Source: DATHWB01 sp040902855 (GTDB taxonomy: Bacteria; Actinomycetota; Acidimicrobiia; Spongiisociales; ZC4RG35). From it: a stretch of DNA of 33,395 bases. The notes under the pieces are model-generated. The model did no database searches. It had not been told where the DNA came from and saw only the letters and a list, made by a program, of their open reading frames with translations. Every line of letters starts with the position of its first letter. Positions within the stretch are counted from its first letter, which is position 1. The translations under genes were made by a program, and so were the position numbers. The stretch lies in the NCBI GenBank assembly GCA_040902855.1, contig JBBDWN010000060.1, positions 1 to 33,395 of the forward strand, given 5' to 3'. Below, one piece after another: positions 8,567 through 16,164 of the stretch.

Positions 8567-9523
8567 ATGGCGAGTTCCACACTCGATGCTTCCAGCACCC
8601 ACGCGAATACGCGGCGGGCGCTGGAAGCATCACACCGGCGTTACGGCGAGAAGGCGATCAAGGCGTTTCTGGCCTTCTGCGGGGTTTTGTCGGTGGCGGT
8701 GACCTCCGCCATCGTCCTCTCTCTCCTCGGCCCCACCGTTCGGTTCTTCAGTGAGATCCCTATCAGCGAGTTCTTCACCGGAACCCTGTGGGCCCCGGCT
8801 TTTGCCACACCGAGCTACGGGGTGTGGCCGATCGTCGTCGGATCGCTGATGGTCGTCGTGATCTCGTCCACTGTCGCGATACCGATCGGTCTGCTGTCGG
8901 CGATATACCTGTCCGAGTACGCCCCCGAGCGGGCACGACGGGTCATCAAGCCCTCGCTGGAGGTCCTGGAGGGGATTCCCACGGTCGCTCTCGGATTGTT
9001 CGCGTTCTGGTTCATTCGACCAGCAGCCGAGGTGGCATTGCCCTTCCTCCCGTGGCAGGGACCTTTCTCGATCGGTGTGGCCGGCCTGGCCGTCGGGCTG
9101 CTCATCGTCCCGCTGGTCGTTTCCGTCTCCGACGATGCGATGCGCGCAGTGCCTTCCGCCCTGCGAGAAGGTGCCTATGCGCTCGGAGCATCGAAGTTCG
9201 AGGTCTCGCTGAAGGTCGTGTTCCCGGCGGCCATATCGGGGATCGTCGCCGCCGTGGTCCTGGCCGGCTCGCGGGCGGTTGGCGAGACGATGGTGGTGTG
9301 GTTGGCGGCGGGCGCCGGCAACCCGAACCTGAACCTGGACCCGACGAAGGGCTCCCAGACCATGACGTCGTTCATCGCTGGGAAGGCCACCGGAGACATC
9401 CCGACCGGCACCGTCATCTACGACACCATTTTCGCAGTCGGCATGCTGCTGTTCGTGGCGACACTCATCCTCAACAGCATCGCCATCCGGTTCGTCCGTA
9501 GATTCCGCGAGGTGTACGACTGA
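8567..9523 (+). CDS. pstC: Phosphate ABC transporter permease PstC
   Basis: Inner-membrane permease that pairs with PstA to form the phosphate channel. Seen: 318 aa; cytoplasmic N-terminus with a charged stretch (about residues 1-30), then six predicted TM segments; binding-protein-dependent transport domain about 95-310, with LEGIPTVALGLFAF and the EAA-type loop containing REGAYALGASKFEVSLKVVFPAA, which contacts PstB. Its TGA overlaps the pstA ATG. Confidence 0.96.
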   Translation: MASSTLDASSTHANTRRALEASHRRYGEKAIKAFLAFCGVLSVAVTSAIVLSLLGPTVRFFSEIPISEFFTGTLWAPAFATPSYGVWPIVVGSLMVVVISSTVAIPIGLLSAIYLSEYAPERARRVIKPSLEVLEGIPTVALGLFAFWFIRPAAEVALPFLPWQGPFSIGVAGLAVGLLIVPLVVSVSDDAMRAVPSALREGAYALGASKFEVSLKVVFPAAISGIVAAVVLAGSRAVGETMVVWLAAGAGNPNLNLDPTKGSQTMTSFIAGKATGDIPTGTVIYDTIFAVGMLLFVATLILNSIAIRFVRRFREVYD

Positions 9524-10458
9524 TGGTCGACGAAGCGCGCACCCGACGGGTCGCCATTGCCACGGATGGGGCCAGGGCGGCGACGCTCAAAGCTCTCACC
9601 GGCTCCGCCAGACGAGGTCGATTCCTGAGCGGAGTGTTCCTGACCATGATGCTGGCCGGCCTCGGTGCCGCCCTGTTCGGTCTGGTTGCACTGATCGTCT
9701 TTATGTTCTTCGAAGGTGGCGACCGCCTGACCTGGGGCCTGCTCACAGAGTCCCCGTCGACGATCAGCCCCGAGACCGCCGGATATCGCACCGCCATTCT
9801 CGGCACCCTCTACGTGATCGGAGGCGTTGTCCTGATGATCGTCCCGATCGGGGTCGGAGCCGCCATCTACCTGGAGCAGTACGCCGATAAAGAGCGCTGG
9901 TGGAATCGGATCATCGAGCTGAACATCCAGAACCTGGCCGGCGTCCCATCGATCGTATTCGGCATCCTGGGACTGGCCTTCATCGTGCGTGGTCCGATCG
10001 GCATCGGATTCGTCGCCGCCGCCGGATCGATCACGGTGGGACTCCTGGTACTGCCCACGGTCATCCTCGCCAGTCGGGAGGCCATCCGTGCCGTGCCGTC
10101 GTCGATCTCGGATGGCGCGCTGGCGCTCGGTGCCACCCAGTGGCAGACCATCCGTCGCCAGATCCTGCCGGCGGCGATCCCCGGAATACTCACCGGAGTG
10201 ATCCTTGCCGTCGCCCGCGCCATCGGCGAGGCAGCCCCGCTTCTGCTGGTGGGTGCCGTGACCTTCGTCACTTTCAACCCGAACTTTCTGTCCGATGGCT
10301 ATTCGACACTGCCCGTGATGATCTACCAGTACTCGAATCGGCCGCAGGAGGAGTTCCGGGAGCTGGCTGCCGCCGGAGTCATTGTGATGCTGGCGCTCGT
10401 CTTGATCATGAACTCTGTCGCGGTATGGATGCGGGATCGTTTCGAGCGGCGCTGGTGA
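9523..10458 (+). CDS. pstA: Phosphate ABC transporter permease PstA
   Basis: Second channel subunit of the phosphate importer. Seen: 311 aa; TM segments at about 35-60 and 85-110 and four more in the transport domain; PIGVGAAIYLEQYA, NLAGVPSIVFGILGLAFI and the EAA-type loop SDGALALGATQWQTIRRQIL. It starts at ATG 9523 in a 1-nt overlap with the pstC stop (TGATG). A 41-bp spacer separates it from pstB. Confidence 0.96.
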   Translation: MVDEARTRRVAIATDGARAATLKALTGSARRGRFLSGVFLTMMLAGLGAALFGLVALIVFMFFEGGDRLTWGLLTESPSTISPETAGYRTAILGTLYVIGGVVLMIVPIGVGAAIYLEQYADKERWWNRIIELNIQNLAGVPSIVFGILGLAFIVRGPIGIGFVAAAGSITVGLLVLPTVILASREAIRAVPSSISDGALALGATQWQTIRRQILPAAIPGILTGVILAVARAIGEAAPLLLVGAVTFVTFNPNFLSDGYSTLPVMIYQYSNRPQEEFRELAAAGVIVMLALVLIMNSVAVWMRDRFERRW

Positions 10459-10499
10459 TCGTGATCCCATGGACCTTTGACCGGGAGAGATGAGCAACA

Positions 10500-11207
10500 A
10501 TGGAAGATCTGATGGACGAGAAAACTGAAGAAGTCGAGACCAATCACCCCGTCAAGCCGGCTCATGACCTCCGACCAAGGATGAGGACCGGTCAAGGTGC
10601 GGTGACCGGCGACGCCGTGTTCCAGGTCGAGGGTCTGTCCGTCCACTATGGCGACTTCCTTGCGCTCGGCTCAGTCGACATGTCGATCTACGAAAACGAG
10701 ATCACGGCGTTCATCGGCCCTTCCGGATGCGGCAAATCCACCTACCTGCGGTGCTTCAACCGGATGAACGACCTCATNNNNNNNNNNNNNNNNNNNNNNN
10801 NNNNNNNNNNNNNNNNNNNNNNNNNNNNNNNNNNNNNNNNNNNNNNNNNNNNNNNNNNNNNNNNNNNNNNNNNNNNNGGACAGCAGCAACGACTGTGCAT
10901 CGCCCGGGCCATCGCGACGAGTCCCGACGTGCTCCTCATGGACGAACCCTGCTCGGCGTTGGATCCCATCGCCACGTTGCGGATCGAGGAACTGATGCTC
11001 GATCTGAAAACGGACTACAGCATCATCATCGTGACGCACAACATGCAGCAGGCTGCGCGGGTTTCGGATCGCACAGCGTTCTTCTCGGTAGACGTGAGCG
11101 AGGCGGGCCGAACCGGCAAGCTGGTCGAATACGACACGACGGACAAGCTCTTCACGACCCCGAGCCAAGAAGAGACAGAGAGCTACATCACCGGACGCTT
11201 CGGCTGA
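10500..11207 (+). CDS. pstB: Phosphate ABC transporter ATPase PstB (interrupted by assembly gap)
   Basis: ATP hydrolysis subunit of the phosphate importer. Seen: Walker A GPSGCGKST, then 100 N, then signature-side GQQQRLCIARAIA, Walker B LLMDEPCSALDP, the H-loop IIVTHNMQQAARVSD, and the C-terminal ESYITGRFG typical of PstB. The part that should hold the Q loop (VFQKPxPFP-type) and LSG is absent. The N-terminus carries about 38 residues before the core, rich in Glu, Lys and Asp; ATG 10512 is an alternative start. GGGAG at 10484-10488 is a suitable ribosome site for 10500. The break is technical, not biological; the frame across the gap cannot be trusted. Confidence 0.93.
   Translation: MEDLMDEKTEEVETNHPVKPAHDLRPRMRTGQGAVTGDAVFQVEGLSVHYGDFLALGSVDMSIYENEITAFIGPSGCGKSTYLRCFNRMNDLXXXXXXXXXXXXXXXXXXXXXXXXXXXXXXXXXXGQQQRLCIARAIATSPDVLLMDEPCSALDPIATLRIEELMLDLKTDYSIIIVTHNMQQAARVSDRTAFFSVDVSEAGRTGKLVEYDTTDKLFTTPSQEETESYITGRFG
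10778..10877. other. Assembly gap (100 N) inside pstB
   Basis: Exactly 100 N. By comparison with full-length PstB from memory, about 90-100 residues (270-300 nt) are missing between the NRMNDL and GQQQRL motifs, so the true gap is probably 170-200 nt longer than drawn. The flanks do not share sequence. Confidence 0.95.
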
Positions 11208-11297
11208 TACGCATCTCCGAGCCCAGAGAAGTCAGGGGTCGACGGCGCCCCATCTGAGGCTGTGACCAAAGTCCCTATCTTCCCCGCCTGCATCCGG

Positions 11298-11316
11298 GTC
11301 ACACTCTTCATGTGAC
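11298..11316. promoter_or_regulatory. Inverted repeat over the arsR start codon (candidate operator)
   Basis: GTCACA (11298-11303), a 7-nt spacer, and TGTGAC (11311-11316) form a perfect 6-bp-arm inverted repeat. The right arm contains the GTG start of arsR (11312). No ribosome binding site is visible upstream, so the message may be leaderless, with the operator lying over the transcription start. A TATCTT hexamer lies near 11274, rather far upstream. Autoregulation is inference. Confidence 0.45.
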
Positions 11317-11620
11317 TTCAACGGGGATTGAATCGACTGTTCTTGAAGCGAGGGCGCAGACCTTCGCCGCCCTCTCCGATCCAATCCGATTGCAAGTCCT
11401 CGATATCCTCGGGGCTGGATCGCGCTGCGCCTGCGACCTGCGTGATGCAGTCGGCATTGCCCCGAACCTCTTGTCCTATCACCTGCGCGTGCTGCGGGAG
11501 GCCGGACTGGTCGATGCGTCTCGGCGGGGCCGCTGGGTCGACTACCGGCTCTCTCACACCGGTGCGGACCTCGTTTCCGATGCCACTCCCGCCGGTCTCG
11601 CCCGCGGAACTGACACATGA
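11312..11620 (+). CDS. ArsR/SmtB-family metalloregulator
   Basis: Small winged-helix repressor, 102 aa, released from DNA by metal(loid) binding. Seen: dimer helix and ALSDPIRLQVLDIL, then SRCACDLRDA (Cys39 and Cys41), which matches the CxCDL As(III)/Sb(III) site in the recognition region of classical ArsR; then the HTH helix NLLSYHLRVLREAGLV and beta-wing RRGRWVDYRLS. The start is GTG 11312, the only in-frame candidate, overlapped by an inverted repeat. Its TGA overlaps the permease ATG (ATGA), so it heads a four-gene operon. Metal specificity is inferred from the two Cys and the permease; other thiophilic metals are possible. Confidence 0.88.
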   Translation: MTSTGIESTVLEARAQTFAALSDPIRLQVLDILGAGSRCACDLRDAVGIAPNLLSYHLRVLREAGLVDASRRGRWVDYRLSHTGADLVSDATPAGLARGTDT

Positions 11621-12666
11621 CGACAACAACGCGTGCTCCGATCCGCCGACCGATCGGACCGTGGCCGGGGGTCATCGCGGCGACCGCAGCCTGGGTGGTC
11701 GCCTACACCGTGAACCCGGACTGGTGGGAATGGGTCGTCTTCGAGATCGGGGGCCTCGATCCCGACTCTCGCCTGGGCGTGGCTGTGGAGTTCTTCGTCT
11801 ATGACACCACCAAGATCCTGCTGCTGTTGGTCGGGATCATCTTCGTCGTGACGGTGGTGCGCAGCTTCATGAGTGTGGAGCGCACGCGCGCGCTGCTCGG
11901 AGGACGACGTGAAGGCGTCGGCAATCTCGCCGCTGCCGGCCTCGGCGTGGCGACGCCGTTCTGCTCCTGCAGCGCGGTGCCCGGTTTTATCGGTTTCGTC
12001 GCAGCAGGGGTGCCCCTCGGCGTCACGATGAGTTTTCTGATAGCCAGTCCGATGGTCAACGAGGTCGCGATCGTGCTGCTCTACGGTCTCTTCGGCTGGA
12101 AGGTGGCGGCGCTCTACGTCACCGCCGGGCTGGCGATCGCGATCGTGGCGGGGTGGGTCATCGGCCGCCTCCGTCTCGAACGCTGGATCGAGCCCTTCGT
12201 GTTCGAGACCACTCTGCGCGGTCAGCCAATCGACCCGTCCGCCGGTCTGACTTGGTCGGACCGTTTCGCCATGGGGCGCGACGAGGTCCGTTCGATCCTC
12301 GCCAGGATCTGGCCCTTCCTGCTCGTCGGCATCGGCGTCGGGGCCGCCATCCACGGGTGGGTCCCCGAGGACTTCTTCGCCGAGTTCGCCGGCCCTGACA
12401 ATCCGCTCGCCGTCCCGATCGCCGTCGTCCTCGGCATCCCGCTGTATTCCAACGCGGCGGGCGTACTCCCCCTCGTCGAAGCTCTCCACGCCAAAGGCTT
12501 GGCGATGGGCACAGTGCTGGCCTTCATGATGTCGGTCGTGGCTCTTTCCCTGCCCGAGATGATCTTGCTTCGGCGCGTCCTCAAGCCCCGCCTGCTCGCC
12601 ACCTTCGTCGCCGTCGTCGGGGTTGGCATCCTCGCGGTGGGGCTCCTGTTCAACATGATTCTGTGA
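11617..12666 (+). CDS. COG0701 permease (ArsP/DUF318 family)
   Basis: Integral membrane permease, 349 aa with about 8-10 hydrophobic segments. Family hallmarks: ATPFCSCSAVPGFIGF (Cys116, Cys118) followed by GVPLGVTMSFLIASPMVNEVA, and a related second half with GIPLYSNAAGVLPLVEAL and LSLPEMILLRRVL. ArsP members export trivalent organoarsenicals; other members have unknown substrates. Coupling to an ArsR with a CxC site upstream and a CxxC thioredoxin-fold protein downstream fits export of a thiol-reactive metal(loid). The substrate is not provable from sequence. Confidence 0.85.
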   Translation: MTTTTRAPIRRPIGPWPGVIAATAAWVVAYTVNPDWWEWVVFEIGGLDPDSRLGVAVEFFVYDTTKILLLLVGIIFVVTVVRSFMSVERTRALLGGRREGVGNLAAAGLGVATPFCSCSAVPGFIGFVAAGVPLGVTMSFLIASPMVNEVAIVLLYGLFGWKVAALYVTAGLAIAIVAGWVIGRLRLERWIEPFVFETTLRGQPIDPSAGLTWSDRFAMGRDEVRSILARIWPFLLVGIGVGAAIHGWVPEDFFAEFAGPDNPLAVPIAVVLGIPLYSNAAGVLPLVEALHAKGLAMGTVLAFMMSVVALSLPEMILLRRVLKPRLLATFVAVVGVGILAVGLLFNMIL

Positions 12667-12677
12667 AAGGAGACATC

Positions 12678-12920
12678 ATGGATGTCAAAGTGCTCGGCTC
12701 CGGGTGCGCAAACTGCAAGGCTCTCGAATCACGCGTTCGCGAAGTTCTCGATGCCCAGGGAATCGACACTCCGATCGAGAAGGTCACTGACTTCGGAGAG
12801 ATCGCATCGTGGGGTGTGATGTCGACACCCGCTCTCGTGATCGACGACCGCGTCGCTTTCACGGGACGTCTTCCCACCATCGAAGAACTCCGGACCGCCC
12901 TCACCGGGGCACCGGGATGA
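12678..12920 (+). CDS. Small thioredoxin-fold protein (redox-active disulfide protein 2 family)
   Basis: 80-aa soluble protein with a single thioredoxin-like fold. Seen: KVLGSGCANCKALESRV with a CANC redox pair, the cis-Pro segment VMSTPALVID, and a C-terminal helix. The start ATG 12678 is preceded by AAAGGAGA (12666-12673); an upstream GTG at 12663 overlaps the permease stop and is rejected. Small CxxC proteins of this type are often coded next to COG0701 permeases. Likely role: reducing or delivering a thiol-bound substrate to the transporter, or keeping its Cys reduced; this is inference. Confidence 0.85.
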   Translation: MDVKVLGSGCANCKALESRVREVLDAQGIDTPIEKVTDFGEIASWGVMSTPALVIDDRVAFTGRLPTIEELRTALTGAPG

Positions 12921-13369
12921 CCGCCGAGGGCGGCGCCGCCGAACGCGTCACACAGGCCTATCAGGTCCACGGTGTCGGTCGACCCGGTGGACATGCCCGG
13001 CTGGAGTGCAATGCCACCGAGTTGAGGCCGGATACTGGCTCGGTGTCCGACGGGTACCGAGCAGGTCCGGCTGAACTCCTGTGCGCCGCCCTCGCCTCCT
13101 GTCTGCTCAAGAACATCGAGCGTTTCTCGGAAACGCTCCCCTTCGCCTACGAGGTGGCATCGATCGAAGTCTCGGCGGAGCGCCAGGACGTCCCACCAAT
13201 GATGACGCGGATGACCTATCGCATCGAGATCGCGACCGAGGAGCCAGACCGCCGCGTCGACCTCCTCCATCGCAACATCCGCAAGTTCGGGACGATCACG
13301 AACACGCTCGCAGCAGCCTGCGACCTCAGCGGCGAGATGGTCGCCCGCCGTCCGCACACCTCGGGCTGA
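12917..13369 (+). CDS. OsmC/Ohr-family protein
   Basis: 150 aa; the OsmC-like fold usually gives a thiol-dependent hydroperoxide reductase. Seen: GPAELLCAALASCLLKNIE, corresponding to the first active Cys region, and a second Cys in NTLAAACDLSG. The usual CPV context of the second Cys is changed to ACDL, so peroxidase activity is not assured. ATG overlaps the stop of the thioredoxin-fold gene (ATGA), so it is the last gene of the arsR-permease-Trx-osmC operon. The combination suggests handling of metal(loid) stress and the oxidative damage that accompanies it. Confidence 0.85.
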   Translation: MTAEGGAAERVTQAYQVHGVGRPGGHARLECNATELRPDTGSVSDGYRAGPAELLCAALASCLLKNIERFSETLPFAYEVASIEVSAERQDVPPMMTRMTYRIEIATEEPDRRVDLLHRNIRKFGTITNTLAAACDLSGEMVARRPHTSG

Positions 13370-13485
13370 CCTTTACCCGTCGAGTCGACCGAGCAGGTCG
13401 TCCATCAGGCCGGCGTCGTTATGGAGCGAGTCGACCTCTCCACCCCCCGCCTGCAGCTGTCGCACCGGGACAGGCGAGAGCCTTG
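13370..13485. other. Spacer, no gene recognised
   Basis: Between the osmC-like gene and the convergent oxidoreductase remnant. I see no promoter, RNA or strong hairpin. Confidence 0.5.
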
Positions 13486-14328
13486 TTACCGCTTCTCAAC
13501 CTTGACACGAGTGTCCAAGAAGATGGTGGCCCCGCCCGCGCTGTCGACCAGAGGCATGTCATCGAGGACGTCGTCGTTGCGTCGCATCGCCTGATTCACG
13601 TTGAAGCCTCCAGAGCCGCGCCTTGTGTCCGGCCTCACCGAATCGCCGTCGACGTTAGAGGTCTCCATGCCGTGCAGCACCGGGCTGACGAACCGGCCCC
13701 CGGTCACAGCTTCTGCGGCTCCGACGATGGTCCACGCGCTGTTGCCTTGCTGGGTATGGCCGTAATGGTGAGTGGCTGCGATCGAGCCTGACCGGACGCG
13801 CTGGGACACCTTGGCGATGCCGTCCGCAGAGCCGCTGCGCGAGCTGATGCGAACGCGGTCACCGTCGGAGATTCCAAGACGGGCAGCGTCGTCGACATTG
13901 ATCTCGACCCGATTCTCCGGATGCGTCTCGAGTGCCCAGTAGTCGTAGGCGGTGCGGGCCTTGGTGCGAGTTGCCAGCCGGAAGGTCGTGATCGTGAACG
14001 GGTAGTCCGAATCCATCTCCGACAGCTTGCGGCCGATTCCGTCTTCGGGTTCGCGATAGGTCGCGGTGCCCGGACGTTGGCGCCCCGTCGCCGATTCAAT
14101 TGTGGTGGCAAGCGTCTCATGCCAGAACTGGAGTGGCGCGCGTTCGTCGAGTTTGACGCCACGCGTGTGATGGCCGGATGCGTCCCAGGCGGACTCTGGA
14201 GGATCGAAATAGCCGCCACGTGCCAAGAGCAGAGCCAATCTAGCTGTAGGGTCCATCGACCATATTGTCTGTGGGGAGAAGCGCCTCTTCAAATGCCTGC
14301 TCGGGGCGCAAGGGGACCGTCTTGACAC
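13486..14328 (-). pseudogene. C-terminal remnant of a DMSO-reductase-family molybdopterin oxidoreductase
   Basis: Open frame of 280 aa from a GTG, but only the last part of a large catalytic subunit (usual length about 800-1000 aa). Seen: LALLLARGGYFDP, then YPFTITTFRLATRTKARTAY, THPENRVEINVDDAARLGI and DGDRVRISS (molydop-binding beta-barrel, pfam01568 type), and the terminal FLDTRVKVEKR. The style resembles tetrathionate/arsenate/polysulfide-type reductases (TtrA/ArrA/PsrA), but I cannot choose among them. The first about 25 residues do not look homologous. The Fe-S and Mo-ligand domains are missing, and no FeS or membrane-anchor partner genes are nearby, so it cannot be a working reductase. 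It begins 35 bp after the tetR stop. Confidence 0.75.
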
Positions 14329-14363
14329 CCTGGTCCACCGATACGCCGACGCACTCTCCTGGG

Positions 14364-14981
14364 TCAGTCCGCCTGCCGGCGGAGGCCGCCGAGAAGGAAG
14401 TGTTCGAGGTCGGCGAGAACTTCGGGGAGGCGCTGTTCGGCGCTGGTCGACGAAATGAGGATCTTGGCGGCGGCCATGATCAGTTCGTTCATGAACCGAC
14501 CCGCAGCGTCTGGGGCCATCGAGCGGAAGACACCTTCTTCGACCCCCCGCATCCAGGTGGCGGTCATCTCCCCCGCCAGGTCGGCGTGGGCGATGCGAAT
14601 ACGTGCCTGTGCATCAGCGGAGAGCCGAGGGAGTTCGCGGTGGAGGATCACGCCGAGCACCGGATCGGAGATCACGAAGCGGACGGTGGCGGCGGCAAGC
14701 GCCAGGATCCGATCCTCGACCTCTGTCACGTCAGCGACGGAATCGATCATCCCTTGGACGACCAAAGGCAGGCGCTCCTCGACAAGGGAGGCGATCAGGT
14801 CGTCCTTGTCCCGGAAATACTCGTAGAGGGTGGTGCGGCCGATCCCGGCCGCGAACGCCACCTCGGCCAAGGAGATGTCGGCCGATCCCATCTCGGCCAG
14901 GATCTCGTGGGCGGCATCGACGATGTCACTTCGAGTGAGCGCCTTGTGGGCTTCGATGCTTTCGGCACGGATTCTGGGCAT
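14364..14981 (-). CDS. TetR-family transcriptional regulator
   Basis: 205 aa. Seen: N-terminal HTH about residues 15-62 with ALTRSDIVDAAHEILAEMG, ISLAEVAFAAGIGRTTLYEYF and KDDLIASLVEE; the rest is a helical ligand/dimer domain. ATG 14981 is chosen because the frame extends to 15101 only by running into fabH; MPRIRAES is a normal TetR beginning. It lies 59 bp after fabH on the same strand, so it may be co-transcribed with fabH or have its own start. A fatty-acid or acyl-CoA ligand is possible from context only. Confidence 0.9.
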   Translation of the reverse strand: MPRIRAESIEAHKALTRSDIVDAAHEILAEMGSADISLAEVAFAAGIGRTTLYEYFRDKDDLIASLVEERLPLVVQGMIDSVADVTEVEDRILALAAATVRFVISDPVLGVILHRELPRLSADAQARIRIAHADLAGEMTATWMRGVEEGVFRSMAPDAAGRFMNELIMAAAKILISSTSAEQRLPEVLADLEHFLLGGLRRQAD

Positions 14982-15040
14982 GTCGCAATCATTGTCGTCC
15001 GCGATCCGGCGGAACGAAAGCAATCGGGCAACGCCGCCGC

Positions 15041-16102
15041 TCAGGGCTGTCGGTAGAGGATCGCTCCCCAGTGGGCGCCGGCGCCGAAAGCGGTGAAACA
15101 CACCAACGCCCCCGACTCGACTCGCCCCGCCTGTCGCAGCTCGTGGAACAGGATGGGAAGGGTTCCGGCCGTGGTGTTACCCCACAGGGCGATGTTGGAC
15201 GGAACCAGTTCCTCGCCGACTCCCAGCTGCCGTCGGACGCCCGCCAGGATGCGTTCGTTCGCCTGATGGGCGACGACGACATCGAGGTCGCCCACCGAGT
15301 ACGCGGACTTTTCCAACACCTCTGCGATCGCTTCTGGCATCAGCCGGACCGCCTGGCGGTAGAGCCCGCCGCCATCCATCCGCGGGATGTGCAGCCCTTC
15401 GGCGAGCATCGCCTCGGACACGTACGGACGGTTGAGCGATCCGAAATCCCCGCCGACGATCAACTCGAAGTGCCGTCCGTCGGTGTGCAGGACCGACCCG
15501 AGCACCCCCGTGTCGGGAGCGTCGGATCGCTGCACGACCACCGCACCTGCCCCATCGCCGAAGAGCACACTCCAGCCGCGATGGGCTGAGGCCAGCTCCC
15601 ATTCCTCTGTCGTGGGAGCCCGGTCGCTCTGTCCCAGCACGATCTCCCACGCATCGCCCCACGGCAGGTATCCGGCGTGCACCTCGGCACCGACGACGAC
15701 AACGGTGTCGGCCCTGTCCGAGGCAATCATCGAATCCGCCAAGTCGAGGCCGTAGAGGAATCCGCTGCACTGCTGGCGCAGATCGAAAGCCGGGACCGGA
15801 CCCAGACCTAGCTTCTCCTGGACGAGCGGTGCGATGCCGGGGTTGATCACATCCGGGGTCATCGTCGCTGTCACCAGCACATCCACCGACGAGGGATCCA
15901 CCCCGGCGTCGGCGAGAGCGGCCTGCGCCGCCTCGACGGCGAGATCGCTCGCACCCGTCCCTGGTTCGACAAAACGCCTCTGAACAACGCCGGACCGGGA
16001 GCGAATCCACTCGTCTGACGTGTCCATGATCCGTCCGAGGTCGTCGTTGGTGACGACAATCGGAGGAACAGCGATCCCGGTTCCCGTGATCACCGCGCTC
16101 AC
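15041..16102 (-). CDS. fabH: 3-oxoacyl-ACP synthase III (KASIII)
   Basis: Condenses an acyl-CoA primer with malonyl-ACP to start fatty-acid synthesis. Seen: 353 aa; DTSDEWIRSRSGVVQRRF; catalytic Cys112 in RQQCSGFLYGLDLAD, His279 in VVAHQANERI and Asn309 in WGNTTAGTLP; C-terminal FTAFGAGAHWGAILY. The Cys-His-Asn triad is complete. Longer than E. coli FabH (317 aa) because of an insert near residues 155-175 (QSDRAPTTEEWELASAHRGW), a feature of FabH-like proteins whose substrates can differ. GTG start with GGAGG 6 nt upstream. Divergent from the DUF3159 gene, 62 bp apart. Confidence 0.92.
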   Translation of the reverse strand: MSAVITGTGIAVPPIVVTNDDLGRIMDTSDEWIRSRSGVVQRRFVEPGTGASDLAVEAAQAALADAGVDPSSVDVLVTATMTPDVINPGIAPLVQEKLGLGPVPAFDLRQQCSGFLYGLDLADSMIASDRADTVVVVGAEVHAGYLPWGDAWEIVLGQSDRAPTTEEWELASAHRGWSVLFGDGAGAVVVQRSDAPDTGVLGSVLHTDGRHFELIVGGDFGSLNRPYVSEAMLAEGLHIPRMDGGGLYRQAVRLMPEAIAEVLEKSAYSVGDLDVVVAHQANERILAGVRRQLGVGEELVPSNIALWGNTTAGTLPILFHELRQAGRVESGALVCFTAFGAGAHWGAILYRQP

Positions 16103-16151
16103 GTCAACCTCCGTGCTCTTCGACCCGGGGTCTCATATCTCGTGCGGATCC

Positions 16152-16157
16152 TACGAT
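16152..16157 (+). promoter_or_regulatory. -10 hexamer for leaderless DUF3159 gene
   Basis: TACGAT, then 7 nt, then the GTG at 16165, with no Shine-Dalgarno sequence. Confidence 0.5.
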
Positions 16158-16164
16158 CCGCCGG

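Noticed and set aside
9418..10500. 360-codon minus-strand ORF opposite pstA
   Set aside because: Antisense shadow rich in Gln, Asp, Gly and His; pstA is certain on the other strand.
14240..14338. Short minus-strand ORF (32 aa, starting VDQGVKTVPLRPEQ) between tetR and the oxidoreductase remnant
   Set aside because: It has reasonable codons, but there is no family, no ribosome site, and it overlaps the remnant in another frame. It might be a scrap of the lost N-terminal part; not supportable.
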